Source of the DNA: an uncultured Thalassolituus sp.
GTDB lineage: Bacteria > Pseudomonadota > Gammaproteobacteria > Pseudomonadales > Oceanobacteraceae
Reading direction: 5' to 3'
Assembly: GCA_913061435.1 (NCBI GenBank)
Contig: CAJXUK010000025.1
Location: forward strand, 1 to 42,870
Length of the DNA stretch: 42,870 nt
The position numbers were made by a program, and so were the translations under genes. This document shows positions 10,097-18,053 of this stretch, piece after piece. The notes beneath the pieces are model-generated. The model was not told the origin of the DNA. It made no database searches and saw only the letters and a list, made by a program, of their open reading frames with translations. Position 1 is the first letter of the stretch; every line of letters starts with the position of its first letter.

Positions 10097-10993
10097 CTAC
10101 TTAGTGAGTGCTTGCAAACCTTTGCCTTTATTCGCTATTTTCCAAGCGATAAAGCTGTCGTTATGGCCAACTTCTGAAGGGATATTCAGTATTTTCAATA
10201 CACCCTTATCTAAATGCTCGGTGATTCGAGATCGTGGTACATGGCCAATACCAATACCTGCAACAATAGCAGCAATTTTTTGATCAAGGTTTTGCACATA
10301 AAAATTCAATCCCGAAGAACTTAATCCCTCTTCCATAAGCCCTGCATTTCTGGGCACTTCAGAACGCGCGGTATCGTGGGTAATCACTCGCCTTAACTTC
10401 AATAAGCTGGCCGCTATGGCTTCTGCATTATCGGCAATTACCCCATATTCATTTTTTGCAGCAATAACCGGTACTAAATCACTCTGCCCAATCGCGACAG
10501 TTCTAAACCCTTTTTGCAAGGGAACTGGCCCTGGCACTCCGACTAACAGCTCAACTCTATCTTGATCAAGCGCTTCCCAACCGCCACTCAATACGCTCTC
10601 GATTATATCTATTTCAACATTTTGATGAACGTGTAAAAAAGTCGCCAGCTCGTTAAAAAAAATGGGAGCATTCAAAGTGGATTCCATTGCAATTCGTATT
10701 TTTGGCTCCCAACCCGTGGCAACTTCTTTAGCACTACTGGCCAAACGTGAGGTTGCTGTTAAAATTTTGCGGCCATCTTGTAAAATCAACTGCCCTGCCG
10801 GAGTTAACACTGAACGCCGACCTTGGCGCTGAAACAAGGTTATTCCTAATTGCTCTTCAAGCTTTTGTACAGCATAAGAAACCGCCGAAGTAGCCTTGTT
10901 TAATTCTTCTGATGCTTTTGCAAAGCTGCCGCGGCGATCAATTGCGTCAAGGGTTTCTAACACTTCTATCGTAATTGGATTTCTTGCACTCAT
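10097..10993 (-). CDS. LysR-family transcriptional regulator, probably YhaJ-like
   Basis: A 298-residue LysR regulator. The N-terminal winged helix-turn-helix covers residues 6-65 (LETLDAIDRRGSFAKASEE, then AVSYAVQKLEEQLG and LFQRQGRRSVLTPAG). The rest is a substrate-binding domain with a conserved AIVAGIGIGHVPRS. It is divergent from the YqjG gene across a 133-nt gap. In E. coli the LysR protein YhaJ is encoded beside yqjG and responds to aromatic/quinone-like compounds, so a YhaJ-type role controlling yqjG is a reasonable inference. The inducer is not known. The ydhR-like gene follows in the same direction and may be part of its regulon. Confidence 0.88.
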   Translation of the reverse strand: MSARNPITIEVLETLDAIDRRGSFAKASEELNKATSAVSYAVQKLEEQLGITLFQRQGRRSVLTPAGQLILQDGRKILTATSRLASSAKEVATGWEPKIRIAMESTLNAPIFFNELATFLHVHQNVEIDIIESVLSGGWEALDQDRVELLVGVPGPVPLQKGFRTVAIGQSDLVPVIAAKNEYGVIADNAEAIAASLLKLRRVITHDTARSEVPRNAGLMEEGLSSSGLNFYVQNLDQKIAAIVAGIGIGHVPRSRITEHLDKGVLKILNIPSEVGHNDSFIAWKIANKGKGLQALTK

Positions 10994-11049
10994 AAACCAG
11001 CACCAATAGTTCTAATTTTTAGATCATTCTATACGAATAGTAATCCTTA

Positions 11050-11070
11050 TAGAATTCTAGAGAACCTCTA
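11050..11070. promoter_or_regulatory. Possible LysR operator in the lysR-yqjG divergent gap
   Basis: TAGAATTCTA at 11050-11059 is a perfect 10-bp palindrome. A second CTATA follows 10 nt further on. It lies between the divergent LysR and YqjG genes, where a LysR site is expected, but no clear T-N11-A consensus can be singled out. Confidence 0.35.
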
Positions 11071-11126
11071 TACTGAATATCATATTAAGTGAATACAGTA
11101 ATTATTGAGAACCAGAGGATAACATC

Positions 11127-12107
11127 ATGGGTTTAATACAAAACGGTAAGTGGGTTGATCAGTGGTACGATACTAAATCAAGCGGTGGTGAATTTCGTCG
11201 CCAAGATAGCCGCTTTAGAAGCTGGTTAACCGCTGATGGCCAGCCGGTAACCGATACCGAAACAGGTAAGCAAGTGCCAAGCTTTAAAGCAGAAAAAGGA
11301 CGTTATCATTTATACGTTTCTTTGGCTTGCCCTTGGGCACATCGCACCTTAATTTTCCGTGAGCTAAAAGGCTTACAAGATTATATTGATGTAACCGTTG
11401 TTGACCCCATAATGCTGGAAAATGGATGGGAAGTTACTGATCCGCTATACAATTTTGATTTTATGTATCAGCTTTACCTAAAAGCAGACAGCTCCTACGA
11501 AGGCCGCGTTACCGTGCCTGTGTTATGGGATAAGCAAACAGAAACAATCGTTAGTAACGAATCTGCTGAAATCATTCGTATGTTCAACTCGGCATTTAAT
11601 GAGTTAACCGGTAACAGTGATGATTATTATCCAGCAGAGTTACATGATTCGATTAATACCATTAATAAATTGGTCTATCACAAGATTAATAACGGTGTTT
11701 ATCTGTCGGGTTTTGCGACCACACAATCAGCCTACGAAACGGCTTATACCAATCTTTTTGATGCACTCGATCATGTGGAAAGCATTCTAACTAAGCAGCG
11801 TTATCTAGTGGGTTCTAAGTTAACTGAAGCCGATTGGCGTTTGTTTACTACCTTGATTCGTTTCGATACGGTATATTTTGGTCATTTTAAAACCAACAAG
11901 AAAATGATCGCCGATTACCCAGCATTAAGTGGATATATGCGTGAACTGTATCAAGTACCAGGCATTGCCAGTACCGTGAGCCTAGATCACATTAAAACTC
12001 ACTATTACGCCAGCCACATGACCATTAACCCAACCGGTATTGTTCCTGCTGGCCCAGAGCAAGATTTTAATCTTCCTCATGGCCGTGATCATTTAGCAGC
12101 AGAATAA
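11127..12107 (+). CDS. yqjG: Glutathionyl-hydroquinone reductase (YqjG/ECM4, xi-class GST)
   Basis: A 326-residue protein, the usual length for the xi class of glutathione transferases. The catalytic Cys68 lies in the signature SLACPWAHRT. Other class marks are VTVPVLWDKQTETIVSNESAEIIRM, LTEADWRLFTTLIRFD and the C-terminal HYYASHMTINPTGIVPAGP. The enzyme uses glutathione to reduce glutathionyl-hydroquinones, a repair reaction in quinone metabolism, in the cytoplasm. The start at 11127 has AGAGGATAA upstream. It is divergent from a LysR gene, likely its regulator. The next gene is convergent, 8 nt away. Confidence 0.93.
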   Translation: MGLIQNGKWVDQWYDTKSSGGEFRRQDSRFRSWLTADGQPVTDTETGKQVPSFKAEKGRYHLYVSLACPWAHRTLIFRELKGLQDYIDVTVVDPIMLENGWEVTDPLYNFDFMYQLYLKADSSYEGRVTVPVLWDKQTETIVSNESAEIIRMFNSAFNELTGNSDDYYPAELHDSINTINKLVYHKINNGVYLSGFATTQSAYETAYTNLFDALDHVESILTKQRYLVGSKLTEADWRLFTTLIRFDTVYFGHFKTNKKMIADYPALSGYMRELYQVPGIASTVSLDHIKTHYYASHMTINPTGIVPAGPEQDFNLPHGRDHLAAE

Positions 12108-12115
12108 AGAATGAG

Positions 12116-12790
12116 TTAAAGCGGTGGATCAACTCGGTCAAAAACCGATGTATTCACCCGGAACCATCCGGCAATAGAATGGCGGTCTCTTTTGGCCGCC
12201 AACACCTCATGAGGAAACTCCTCACTCAAAAAAGTCACTAAAGTACCAAATAAAGGCATAACTTTAACACCTTGTTTATCGTGATCATCTTTGTACAAAA
12301 CCAGCTCACCACCATCAGCCACAGTCCAATCGCTATTAAAATAAGCAACGACCGATAGTACTCGATTAGCTTCTCCGCGAAAGGCATCGTAATGACGCTT
12401 GTAATAATCACCTGGACGATAATGGGCAAAATGGCTTTCGAATGAAAACAAACCTAAGAACAGTCGTCGATTAAGAAAACTTTGTAAATTAGCAGTCCAA
12501 TCTAGCCAGTTTTTCCCCGCTTCAGCATCACCGTTAATCCAGCAAATTTCATCTGTTCTTACGAATTCGTTTTCGAGATAGTTTTCACCACGACCAATGC
12601 CAGCTTTTTTAAATGCTTCGCTGGCTAGGTCTTGCTGATGCTCGAATAAAGACATGGCCAAGCCTTCTGGCAGTGCTCCGTGACGGATACTATAACCTTG
12701 ATTTTCAAGGTCTTGTGCGATTAAACCAAACAAGGTTTCGTCGTTTGTTTTGTCACCACCGCTGGATGGTAATTGCTGTAGTGCAACCAA
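12116..12790 (-). CDS. 2OG-Fe(II) oxygenase superfamily protein (prolyl-hydroxylase-like)
   Basis: The frame gives 224 residues from a TTG at 12790; no in-frame ATG lies near and the start is uncertain. The double-stranded beta-helix core is clear. The iron ligands are probably His133 and Asp135 (HYDAF) and His194 (FPHEVL), with a C-terminal Arg in RDRHSIAGWFR for 2-oxoglutarate. FAHYRPGDYYKRHYD and DGGELVLY are typical of the SM-20/PHD-like group. By family it would hydroxylate a protein or small molecule using oxygen and 2-oxoglutarate; the substrate is unknown. Bacterial relatives include hydroxylases of translation factors. It stands between a convergent yqjG and an unrecognised gene. Confidence 0.82.
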   Translation of the reverse strand: MVALQQLPSSGGDKTNDETLFGLIAQDLENQGYSIRHGALPEGLAMSLFEHQQDLASEAFKKAGIGRGENYLENEFVRTDEICWINGDAEAGKNWLDWTANLQSFLNRRLFLGLFSFESHFAHYRPGDYYKRHYDAFRGEANRVLSVVAYFNSDWTVADGGELVLYKDDHDKQGVKVMPLFGTLVTFLSEEFPHEVLAAKRDRHSIAGWFRVNTSVFDRVDPPL

Positions 12791-12872
12791 TCTGTGTACC
12801 TATAACCTAGCACCTTACGGTGTCTATAAAGATTGCACAATACCACAACAAGGCTCAGCTAAGATATGAGTA

Positions 12873-13190
12873 TTAAGGCTTTTGATATTCTCTTATTGTT
12901 AGTTCCAGTAGATTATCGAAATTGCTTTCAATGGCCTTTAAGTCAACATGGAAAAGCTTTAAATATTGCTCAGCTTGCGCTTGTGTAATTCTCTTGTCTG
13001 CCAAGTAATATTGTAGTTCAGCTATCGACTTATCCAATCTTGGGATTAACGTCCAAGTATAATAATCCGAGTTGTATAAATGATCTTGCGCTTGCAAATA
13101 TTCACAGAAACTCGCGATTAAATCTATTCCTCTTGGTCCAAGGCAGCCTGGCTCAATGCGATACACTATGGAGAGCTTCGCTGTATTCAT
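12873..13190 (-). CDS. Conserved-looking hypothetical protein, 105 aa
   Basis: Not recognised. The 105-residue product starts at an ATG (MNTAKLSIVYRIEPGCLGPRG) and has no signal peptide or membrane segment. It is rich in aromatic residues (YLQAQDHLYNSDYYTWTLIP) and has a helical, charged C-terminal half (KRITQAQAEQYLKLFHVDLKAIE). The composition looks like a real soluble protein. There is no strong ribosome binding site. It follows the oxygenase gene region in the same direction, about 80 nt upstream of it, so the two could be co-transcribed. Confidence 0.6.
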   Translation of the reverse strand: MNTAKLSIVYRIEPGCLGPRGIDLIASFCEYLQAQDHLYNSDYYTWTLIPRLDKSIAELQYYLADKRITQAQAEQYLKLFHVDLKAIESNFDNLLELTIREYQKP

Positions 13191-13332
13191 ATTAGGGGTC
13201 CCACATTCCTTTATAAAGACTAATTATAACCTTAGCAGCAATATCGTTAATGGCATAAAACCAAAAGACATTTCTCCCCGTATACAACAAATGAACATGC
13301 TACGGCGACTCACTAATTAGTAGAAAATTGTT

Positions 13333-14409
13333 ATGACGCTAAATATTGAAACCTTACTTGACGGCGAGAAAGCGCTAGAAGACGCTCCGAAAGCACAGTT
13401 AGCAGACGGTCGTTTCTGCATACCTCAACATTATCTTAGTTATCAACATACTTTAAAGTCTGTAGAGCAAATCTTGCTGGATATAGATTGTGATCCGCGC
13501 TACCCAATTTTTGCTAGCCAAGATCCCGCGGCCTCTGCTACTGATATTGGTGCTGGAATTTACATTCAAGTAGGTATTATTGGCATAGATAATTATAAAT
13601 CTGACAGCAATGAACAAGAGAAAATTGTTTACGGGCGTAAATGGCGGGTTGAACCACAACTGCCCACTTCCGAAATCATCCAGACGGCTTTTTTGGCGGT
13701 TAAAAAAGCGCGTGAGCATGAGATTAGAGAATTATTTCGTTTTGCTTATCAAAGCAAATCAACCACGCCATTTAATAATCATCATGATTTACCCCTTCTG
13801 AGCAACAGCCGTGATCGTGTGCGTAGCTCAGCGGAAGCAGACGATGCCTTTACAGATGAGGCTTTATTCATACCGGAAATAAAGCAGGCATTAAAGAAAG
13901 TTTCTTATGGCAATACTCAATTTGAATTAATAAACTTGATACCTCGGCCAACAGGTGAATACTTAGTGGACTTAAAGGTGGCAGTGGCACCTGCCGATCA
14001 ATTTAATACAGACCGATCTGGCAGCGAACAATTACCTGATTTAGCTAACGTTAATTTCATTAGTTTTTTTGTTAATAAATTAACTATAAATTATTTTCTA
14101 CACCAATTAATGCAAGAGTTAATTAATATTAGCGACCGCTATATTGATGAAACATTTTTCTACCGTGGTTTCAATCGCTTTAGCTGGGACAATGATGTTG
14201 CTGCTATTGCACAACTTTCAACAGAAGTTAGACAACTTCACAAGTCGGAAGATGCTAAGAACTTTACCTTACACTGGCAGCAAACAAATTACGAAACCGA
14301 TCAGAGCCGTATTCCTGTTGTTTCTTCTGGACCTCTTTGGAGTAAATTACAAAACCAACTGAATTCGTTTTCATTAATGGAAAGCACAATGCCAATTCGT
14401 GCTTTTTAA
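13333..14409 (+). CDS. Hypothetical protein, 358 aa, unrecognised
   Basis: Not recognised. The 358-residue product has no clear signal peptide or transmembrane segment. Two parts can be seen: an N-terminal region to about residue 155 ending in a polar, Ser/Asn-rich linker (SKSTTPFNNHHDLPLLSNSR), and a C-terminal region with predicted alternation of strands and helices (NVNFISFFVNKLTINYFLHQLMQELIN). VYGRKWRVEPQLPTSEIIQTAF resembles a structured core. The gene ends at a strong terminator, so it is probably transcribed alone. The start at ATG 13333 lacks a good Shine-Dalgarno sequence. It could be a conserved family of marine gammaproteobacteria without assigned function. Confidence 0.7.
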   Translation: MTLNIETLLDGEKALEDAPKAQLADGRFCIPQHYLSYQHTLKSVEQILLDIDCDPRYPIFASQDPAASATDIGAGIYIQVGIIGIDNYKSDSNEQEKIVYGRKWRVEPQLPTSEIIQTAFLAVKKAREHEIRELFRFAYQSKSTTPFNNHHDLPLLSNSRDRVRSSAEADDAFTDEALFIPEIKQALKKVSYGNTQFELINLIPRPTGEYLVDLKVAVAPADQFNTDRSGSEQLPDLANVNFISFFVNKLTINYFLHQLMQELINISDRYIDETFFYRGFNRFSWDNDVAAIAQLSTEVRQLHKSEDAKNFTLHWQQTNYETDQSRIPVVSSGPLWSKLQNQLNSFSLMESTMPIRAF

Positions 14410-14437
14410 AGATAACTTTTTATTGCATTGCACTTTT

Positions 14438-14462
14438 AGCCCAGTTTCACTGGGCTTTTTTT
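14438..14462 (+). terminator. Rho-independent terminator of the 358-aa hypothetical gene
   Basis: AGCCCAGT and ACTGGGCT form a perfect 8-bp stem around TTC, followed by seven T. It lies about 30 nt after the stop at 14409. The opposite strand lacks a T tail, so it serves the plus-strand gene only. Confidence 0.9.
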
Positions 14463-14473
14463 CGCCATTTTTT

Positions 14474-15643
14474 TTAACAAACTTCTTTTAATATCTCGCG
14501 GGCTATAATCACTCGCTGAATTTCACTGGTGCCTTCGTAAATAGTCGTAATACGAACATCACGACTATAGCGCTCCAATGGGTAATCTTTTATGTAGCCA
14601 TTACCACCCATTAATTGCAGCGCGGTATAGCAAGCACTGTTAGCTTTCTCAGTGGCGAATAATTTTGCCATAGACGCCTGCTTAGAAAACGGTTGACCTT
14701 TTTCTTTGATGCAAGCGGCGTTCATTATTAACAAGCGCGCAGCTTCTAAATCGGTATAGGCATCGGCCATCATCCATTGTATGCCTTGAAAGTTGGCAAT
14801 TGGCTGGCCAAATTGTTTGCGCTCTGTAATATAGCTTCGTGCAAAATCCATAGCCGCCAAACCAACCCCCAAAGCTAGTGATCCAATACCGATGCGGCCA
14901 CCCGCAAGCTCACTGACCGCAACTTTAAATCCTTGATTTAACTTCCCCATCAGAGCATTTTTTGGAATACGGCAGTTATTAAATACAACCTCATTGGTTG
15001 CCGATGCAATTTGCCCCATTTTGCTTTCAGCTGTTGATACAGATAGTCCAGCTGTTCCCTGCTCAACTAGGAAGCAAGAGATGCCTTTACCGCCAGCTAG
15101 GCTTTCGTCATCCTTGCTACCCGTTCGCGCCCATACAATAAAGACTCCAGCATACTCAGCACTGGTAATGTAATGTTTACTGCCGTTAAGCACCCATTCG
15201 TCACCGTCTAAGGTAGCGGTGGTTTTCATATTAGATGGGTCAGAGCCTGCCTCAGTCTCGGTTAAACAAAAACAACCTGCGGCATATTCACCATTGCACA
15301 GTTTAGGTAAGTACTTTTCTTTTTGCTCTTCTGAAGCAACCGTTTGAATCACTTCGGCCACCATGTTGTTGACCGACATCGTCACTGCAGTGGATGCACA
15401 AGCTTTGGCTATTTCGGTAATGGCGAGACTAAAACCTACTGTACCCGCTTCGGTTCCACCATATTGGCTGTGGATATTGAGACCCATAAAACCCAACTCG
15501 GCGAGTTTTTTTAAGTTGGCTAAATAGATTTCGCGGCCATCTTCTTGCTCTATTTTATCAGCAACTGCTTGCAGTTCAGTTTGAGCAAATTTTTGTGCCA
15601 GTTGTTGAATCATTAACTGGTCGTTATTTAACGTCATATCCAT
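14474..15643 (-). CDS. Acyl-CoA dehydrogenase (short/medium or branched-chain type)
   Basis: A 389-residue FAD-dependent dehydrogenase for the first step of beta-oxidation. Signatures include CLTETEAGSDPSNMKTTA, VLNGSKHYITSA, ERKQFGQPIANFQGIQWMMAD and LQLMGGNGYIKDYPLERYSRD. The catalytic base is the Glu of YEGTSEIQR (about Glu370), the canonical position in short- and medium-chain enzymes. The two LCAD-like paralogues at 21.7 and 29.0 kb have Ala there, so this gene belongs to a different subfamily. It follows the AraC-type regulator on the same strand, separated by an intergenic repeat (15688-15791). The substrate may be a short or methyl-branched acyl-CoA. Confidence 0.92.
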   Translation of the reverse strand: MDMTLNNDQLMIQQLAQKFAQTELQAVADKIEQEDGREIYLANLKKLAELGFMGLNIHSQYGGTEAGTVGFSLAITEIAKACASTAVTMSVNNMVAEVIQTVASEEQKEKYLPKLCNGEYAAGCFCLTETEAGSDPSNMKTTATLDGDEWVLNGSKHYITSAEYAGVFIVWARTGSKDDESLAGGKGISCFLVEQGTAGLSVSTAESKMGQIASATNEVVFNNCRIPKNALMGKLNQGFKVAVSELAGGRIGIGSLALGVGLAAMDFARSYITERKQFGQPIANFQGIQWMMADAYTDLEAARLLIMNAACIKEKGQPFSKQASMAKLFATEKANSACYTALQLMGGNGYIKDYPLERYSRDVRITTIYEGTSEIQRVIIAREILKEVC

Positions 15644-15687
15644 AAAAAGTGTCTCTTATAATTATTAGTTTTTTTACGATCATATAG

Positions 15688-15791
15688 TGGGTAATCATTT
15701 CGCAAAACAGCGTAAATACGGGCCCTAAATTTCTAAATTATACCCTTAACTAAAACATCTCTGCTTTAGATATTTGCTACATCATTACCCA
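15688..15791 (-). repeat. Intergenic structured repeat, copy A
   Basis: First of three copies of one repeat. Read on the minus strand the core starts TAGCAAATATCTAAA, then has a small hairpin around CAGAGATG and ends TATTTACGC-TGTTTTGCG. It is bounded by imperfect inverted ends, TGGGTAATGAT and ATGATTACCCA. Copies B and C have the same core but different, again complementary, ends. This copy lies between the AraC gene and the dehydrogenase, in their direction of transcription. Confidence 0.75.
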
Positions 15792-15797
15792 ATCTTC

Positions 15798-15824
15798 AAT
15801 TTTTAATTTTTAATTTTTAATTTT
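15798..15824. repeat. AT-rich tandem repeat, unit AATTTTT
   Basis: Four units of the 7-mer AATTTTT, the last one shortened, run into the stop codon of the AraC-type gene. It is a simple sequence that could vary by slippage without changing the protein much. Confidence 0.7.
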
Positions 15825-16845
15825 AACCACCCTGTCGAAAATTACGGGGAGTCTGCCCCGTCCACTGTTTAAATGCACGAGTAAAGGCAGCCGGTTCGTT
15901 AAACCCAACTTCACGAGAAATTTGATTAATCGCTAATTCATTATCGGTTAACAGTTTTATCGCGTGATTTTTTCGCAAGGTATCTTTAATGCTTTGATAG
16001 CTGTTATTTTCTTCACTTAACCTGCGGCGTAAATTGCGCGAGCTCATATTGAAATAGCTGGCCACGTCTTCGATCAATGGCATTTCATTTAGACTGCCTT
16101 TATTAACCGTTTCTCCCATGTAAGTCATAACTTGGCTAGTAAACGTATTTGAAAATAAGGGTTTACTTAATAAATCTGCAGGGGATTTTTTCAGAAATTC
16201 GTGCAGCTCTTTCTCGTTACGCTTCACTGGCAATGACAACGCACTGCGATCGAACACTATGCTATTTTGCTTTTGATTAAAGCGGCAATGACATGGAAAA
16301 AACAAACTGTATTCTTTAACATGCGCTGGCGGTGAGTATTTAAATTCCGCATATTTTAACGGCACTTTGTTGCCCACCAGCCAAATCGAAAAACGATGCC
16401 AAACCAACAAAAAGAATTCAATTAATAAATGATCTGGATCTAATGATTCATTTTTTAGCTGAATACTCAAAGTTGCTTCATTTTTATTATTGTCACTAGT
16501 TTCCGTAAAAGTAACCGATAAATCATTGCGAATTAAATGATAAAACTCAGCGCCTTGGGTTAAAACATCTCTTAATGTTCGGCATTGGATTAATTGCCGA
16601 GCCATAATTGCAAACACCCCTTGCTTACAAGGTTGCTCAGTAAATCCCATGAACTCATCGTCTAGTATCTGCCAGAGCGATTGAATCAACTGCGTAATCA
16701 CTTGCGGCGCTACACGCTGCTCGCTATCGATTTCTGTTACACCCACCGACTTTAATAAAGAATCAATGTCGTAATTTAGCCGCTTCGCCCCTGCGGTAAT
16801 AGCGCGGGCGTAATAAGCGGTAATAGTATGAGTTTTATTATTCAT
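15823..16845 (-). CDS. AraC-family transcriptional regulator (OruR/Arabinose_bd-type)
   Basis: A 340-residue regulator with the length and plan of the OruR-type AraC subfamily. A large N-terminal sensing domain spans residues 15-200 (AYYARAITAGAKRLNYDIDSLL, GVFAIMARQLIQCRTLRDVL), and a C-terminal double helix-turn-helix lies at about 245-338 (VASYFNMSSRNLRRRLSEE, then INQISREVGFNEPAAFTRAF and the ending KQWTGQTPRNFR). Such proteins usually activate a neighbouring catabolic gene on binding a metabolite. It is divergent from the SDR gene, and two direct repeats (16865 and 16917) in the gap are likely binding sites. The dehydrogenase follows downstream on its own strand. The inducer may be an acyl-CoA or fatty acid; that is inference. 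Confidence 0.9.
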   Translation of the reverse strand: MNNKTHTITAYYARAITAGAKRLNYDIDSLLKSVGVTEIDSEQRVAPQVITQLIQSLWQILDDEFMGFTEQPCKQGVFAIMARQLIQCRTLRDVLTQGAEFYHLIRNDLSVTFTETSDNNKNEATLSIQLKNESLDPDHLLIEFFLLVWHRFSIWLVGNKVPLKYAEFKYSPPAHVKEYSLFFPCHCRFNQKQNSIVFDRSALSLPVKRNEKELHEFLKKSPADLLSKPLFSNTFTSQVMTYMGETVNKGSLNEMPLIEDVASYFNMSSRNLRRRLSEENNSYQSIKDTLRKNHAIKLLTDNELAINQISREVGFNEPAAFTRAFKQWTGQTPRNFRQGG

Positions 16846-16864
16846 GTTTACCGAAAGGTCACAA

Positions 16865-16931
16865 TGTCCGATTAAGGTATTTATATTAGATTAGCAAGGC
16901 TTTAATTAAAAGCTTGTGTCCGTTTTAGGTA
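16865..16931. promoter_or_regulatory. Two direct repeats, probable AraC-type operators
   Basis: TGTCCGATTAAGGTA at 16865-16879 and TGTCCGTTTTAGGTA at 16917-16931 match at 13 of 15 positions. They are in the same orientation and 52 bp apart, about five helical turns. They lie between the divergent AraC-type and SDR genes. Direct repeats on one face of the helix are the usual site for this regulator family. Confidence 0.65.
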
Positions 16932-16982
16932 ATTAATTAGCCTTTTATGATATTGCGCGACGTCAATTATTTAGCCACTATT

Positions 16983-17016
16983 TAACAATAACTACTATCT
17001 AACAATAACCACTATC
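16983..17016. repeat. Tandem repeat, two 17-bp units
   Basis: Two adjacent units, TAACAATAACTACTATC and TAACAATAACCACTATC, differ at one base. They lie 53 nt before the SDR start. The AACAATAACTA core recurs in the tandem array at 21661. Confidence 0.6.
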
Positions 17017-17069
17017 TAAGAAAAGCTAATATCTACACATAGCTATAAATATAAGAACGAGGATTTCAA

Positions 17070-17831
17070 ATGGATATTCAAGGTGTACCCGCAGTTGTTA
17101 CCGGTGGAGCTTCTGGTTTAGGTGAAGCAACCGCACGATTCTTAGCCAGCCAAGGCGCTAAAGTTGCCGTATTTGATGTACAAATGGATAAAGCCGAAGC
17201 CGTTGCCAAAGATATTGGCGGTATCGCGGTTTTTTGTGACGTCACCAGTGCAGAAAGCGCGGAACAAGCCATGCAAACCGCGAAAGAAGCACATGGTTTA
17301 TGCGGTATTGCAGTGAACTGTGCAGGCATTGGCAACCCAGGCCGTATCATTGGTCGTGAAGGCCCAATGACCTTAGACTTTTTTAATAAAGTAATTCAAG
17401 TGAACCTAGTGGGTTCTTTTAACATTCTGCGCTTAGCCGCCGACCAGATGAAAGATCGTGAAGCCAACGTCGATGGCGAACGTGGTGTAATTATTTCAAC
17501 CGCATCGGTTGCCGCATTCGAAGGCCAAATTGGTCAAGCTGCGTACTCCGCATCGAAAGGTGGCATTGTTGCCATGACCTTACCCGCCGCTCGTGAACTG
17601 GCCAAGTTTGGCGTGCGTGTGTTAGCCATCGCCCCAGGTTTGTTTATGACCCCGATGATGGAATCATTCTCGCAAGAAATTCAAGACAGCTTAGCAGCAA
17701 CGCTCCCTTTCCCATCTCGCTTAGGCGCACCGGCAGAATTCGGTCGCTTGGTCAGAGACATTGTGGAAAACCCCATTCTTAACGGTGAAGTGATTCGCAT
17801 CGATTCGGCTTTGCGTATGGCACCGAAGTAA
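17070..17831 (+). CDS. SDR 3-hydroxyacyl-CoA dehydrogenase (type 2/HSD17B10-like)
   Basis: A 253-residue classical short-chain dehydrogenase. The cofactor loop TGGASGLG is at residues 11-18, NCAG near residue 83, the catalytic Ser near 146, and Tyr159/Lys163 in YSASK. AIAPGLFMTPMM and the C-terminal LNGEVIRIDSALRMAPK match the bacterial relatives of 3-hydroxyacyl-CoA dehydrogenase type 2. That enzyme oxidises 3-hydroxy-(2-methyl)acyl-CoA with NAD. It is the first gene of the plus-strand series leading into the thiolase, with an intergenic repeat in the 222-nt gap. It is probably activated by the divergent AraC-type regulator. Subfamily assignment is by eye, and other CoA-linked alcohol substrates are possible. 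Confidence 0.88.
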   Translation: MDIQGVPAVVTGGASGLGEATARFLASQGAKVAVFDVQMDKAEAVAKDIGGIAVFCDVTSAESAEQAMQTAKEAHGLCGIAVNCAGIGNPGRIIGREGPMTLDFFNKVIQVNLVGSFNILRLAADQMKDREANVDGERGVIISTASVAAFEGQIGQAAYSASKGGIVAMTLPAARELAKFGVRVLAIAPGLFMTPMMESFSQEIQDSLAATLPFPSRLGAPAEFGRLVRDIVENPILNGEVIRIDSALRMAPK

Positions 17832-17900
17832 TTGCCCATAAGTAGTAGCAATAGATTTAAATAATGGTTCGATAATTAAATTTTAGACAGAAGAAGATCC

Positions 17901-17999
17901 ATTATTGGGTAATTGTGGAGCAAATATCTAAAACAGGGATGTTTTAGCTAAGGCTACAGGGCCGTATTTACGCCGCTTTGCGGAACAAGTTCCAATAAT
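17901..17999 (+). repeat. Intergenic structured repeat, copy B
   Basis: The core reads GAGCAAATATCTAAA, then a hairpin around CAGGGATG, TAGCTAAGGCTACAGGG, and TTACGCCGCTTTGCGGAA. The ends are the inverted pair ATTATTGG and CCAATAAT, unlike those of copies A and C. It lies between the SDR and thiolase genes in their direction. Confidence 0.8.
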
Positions 18000-18053
18000 A
18001 AATCGTTTTAGCAACCAGATTTATCATCAACTTAAACAAGTGTGAGATAACCC

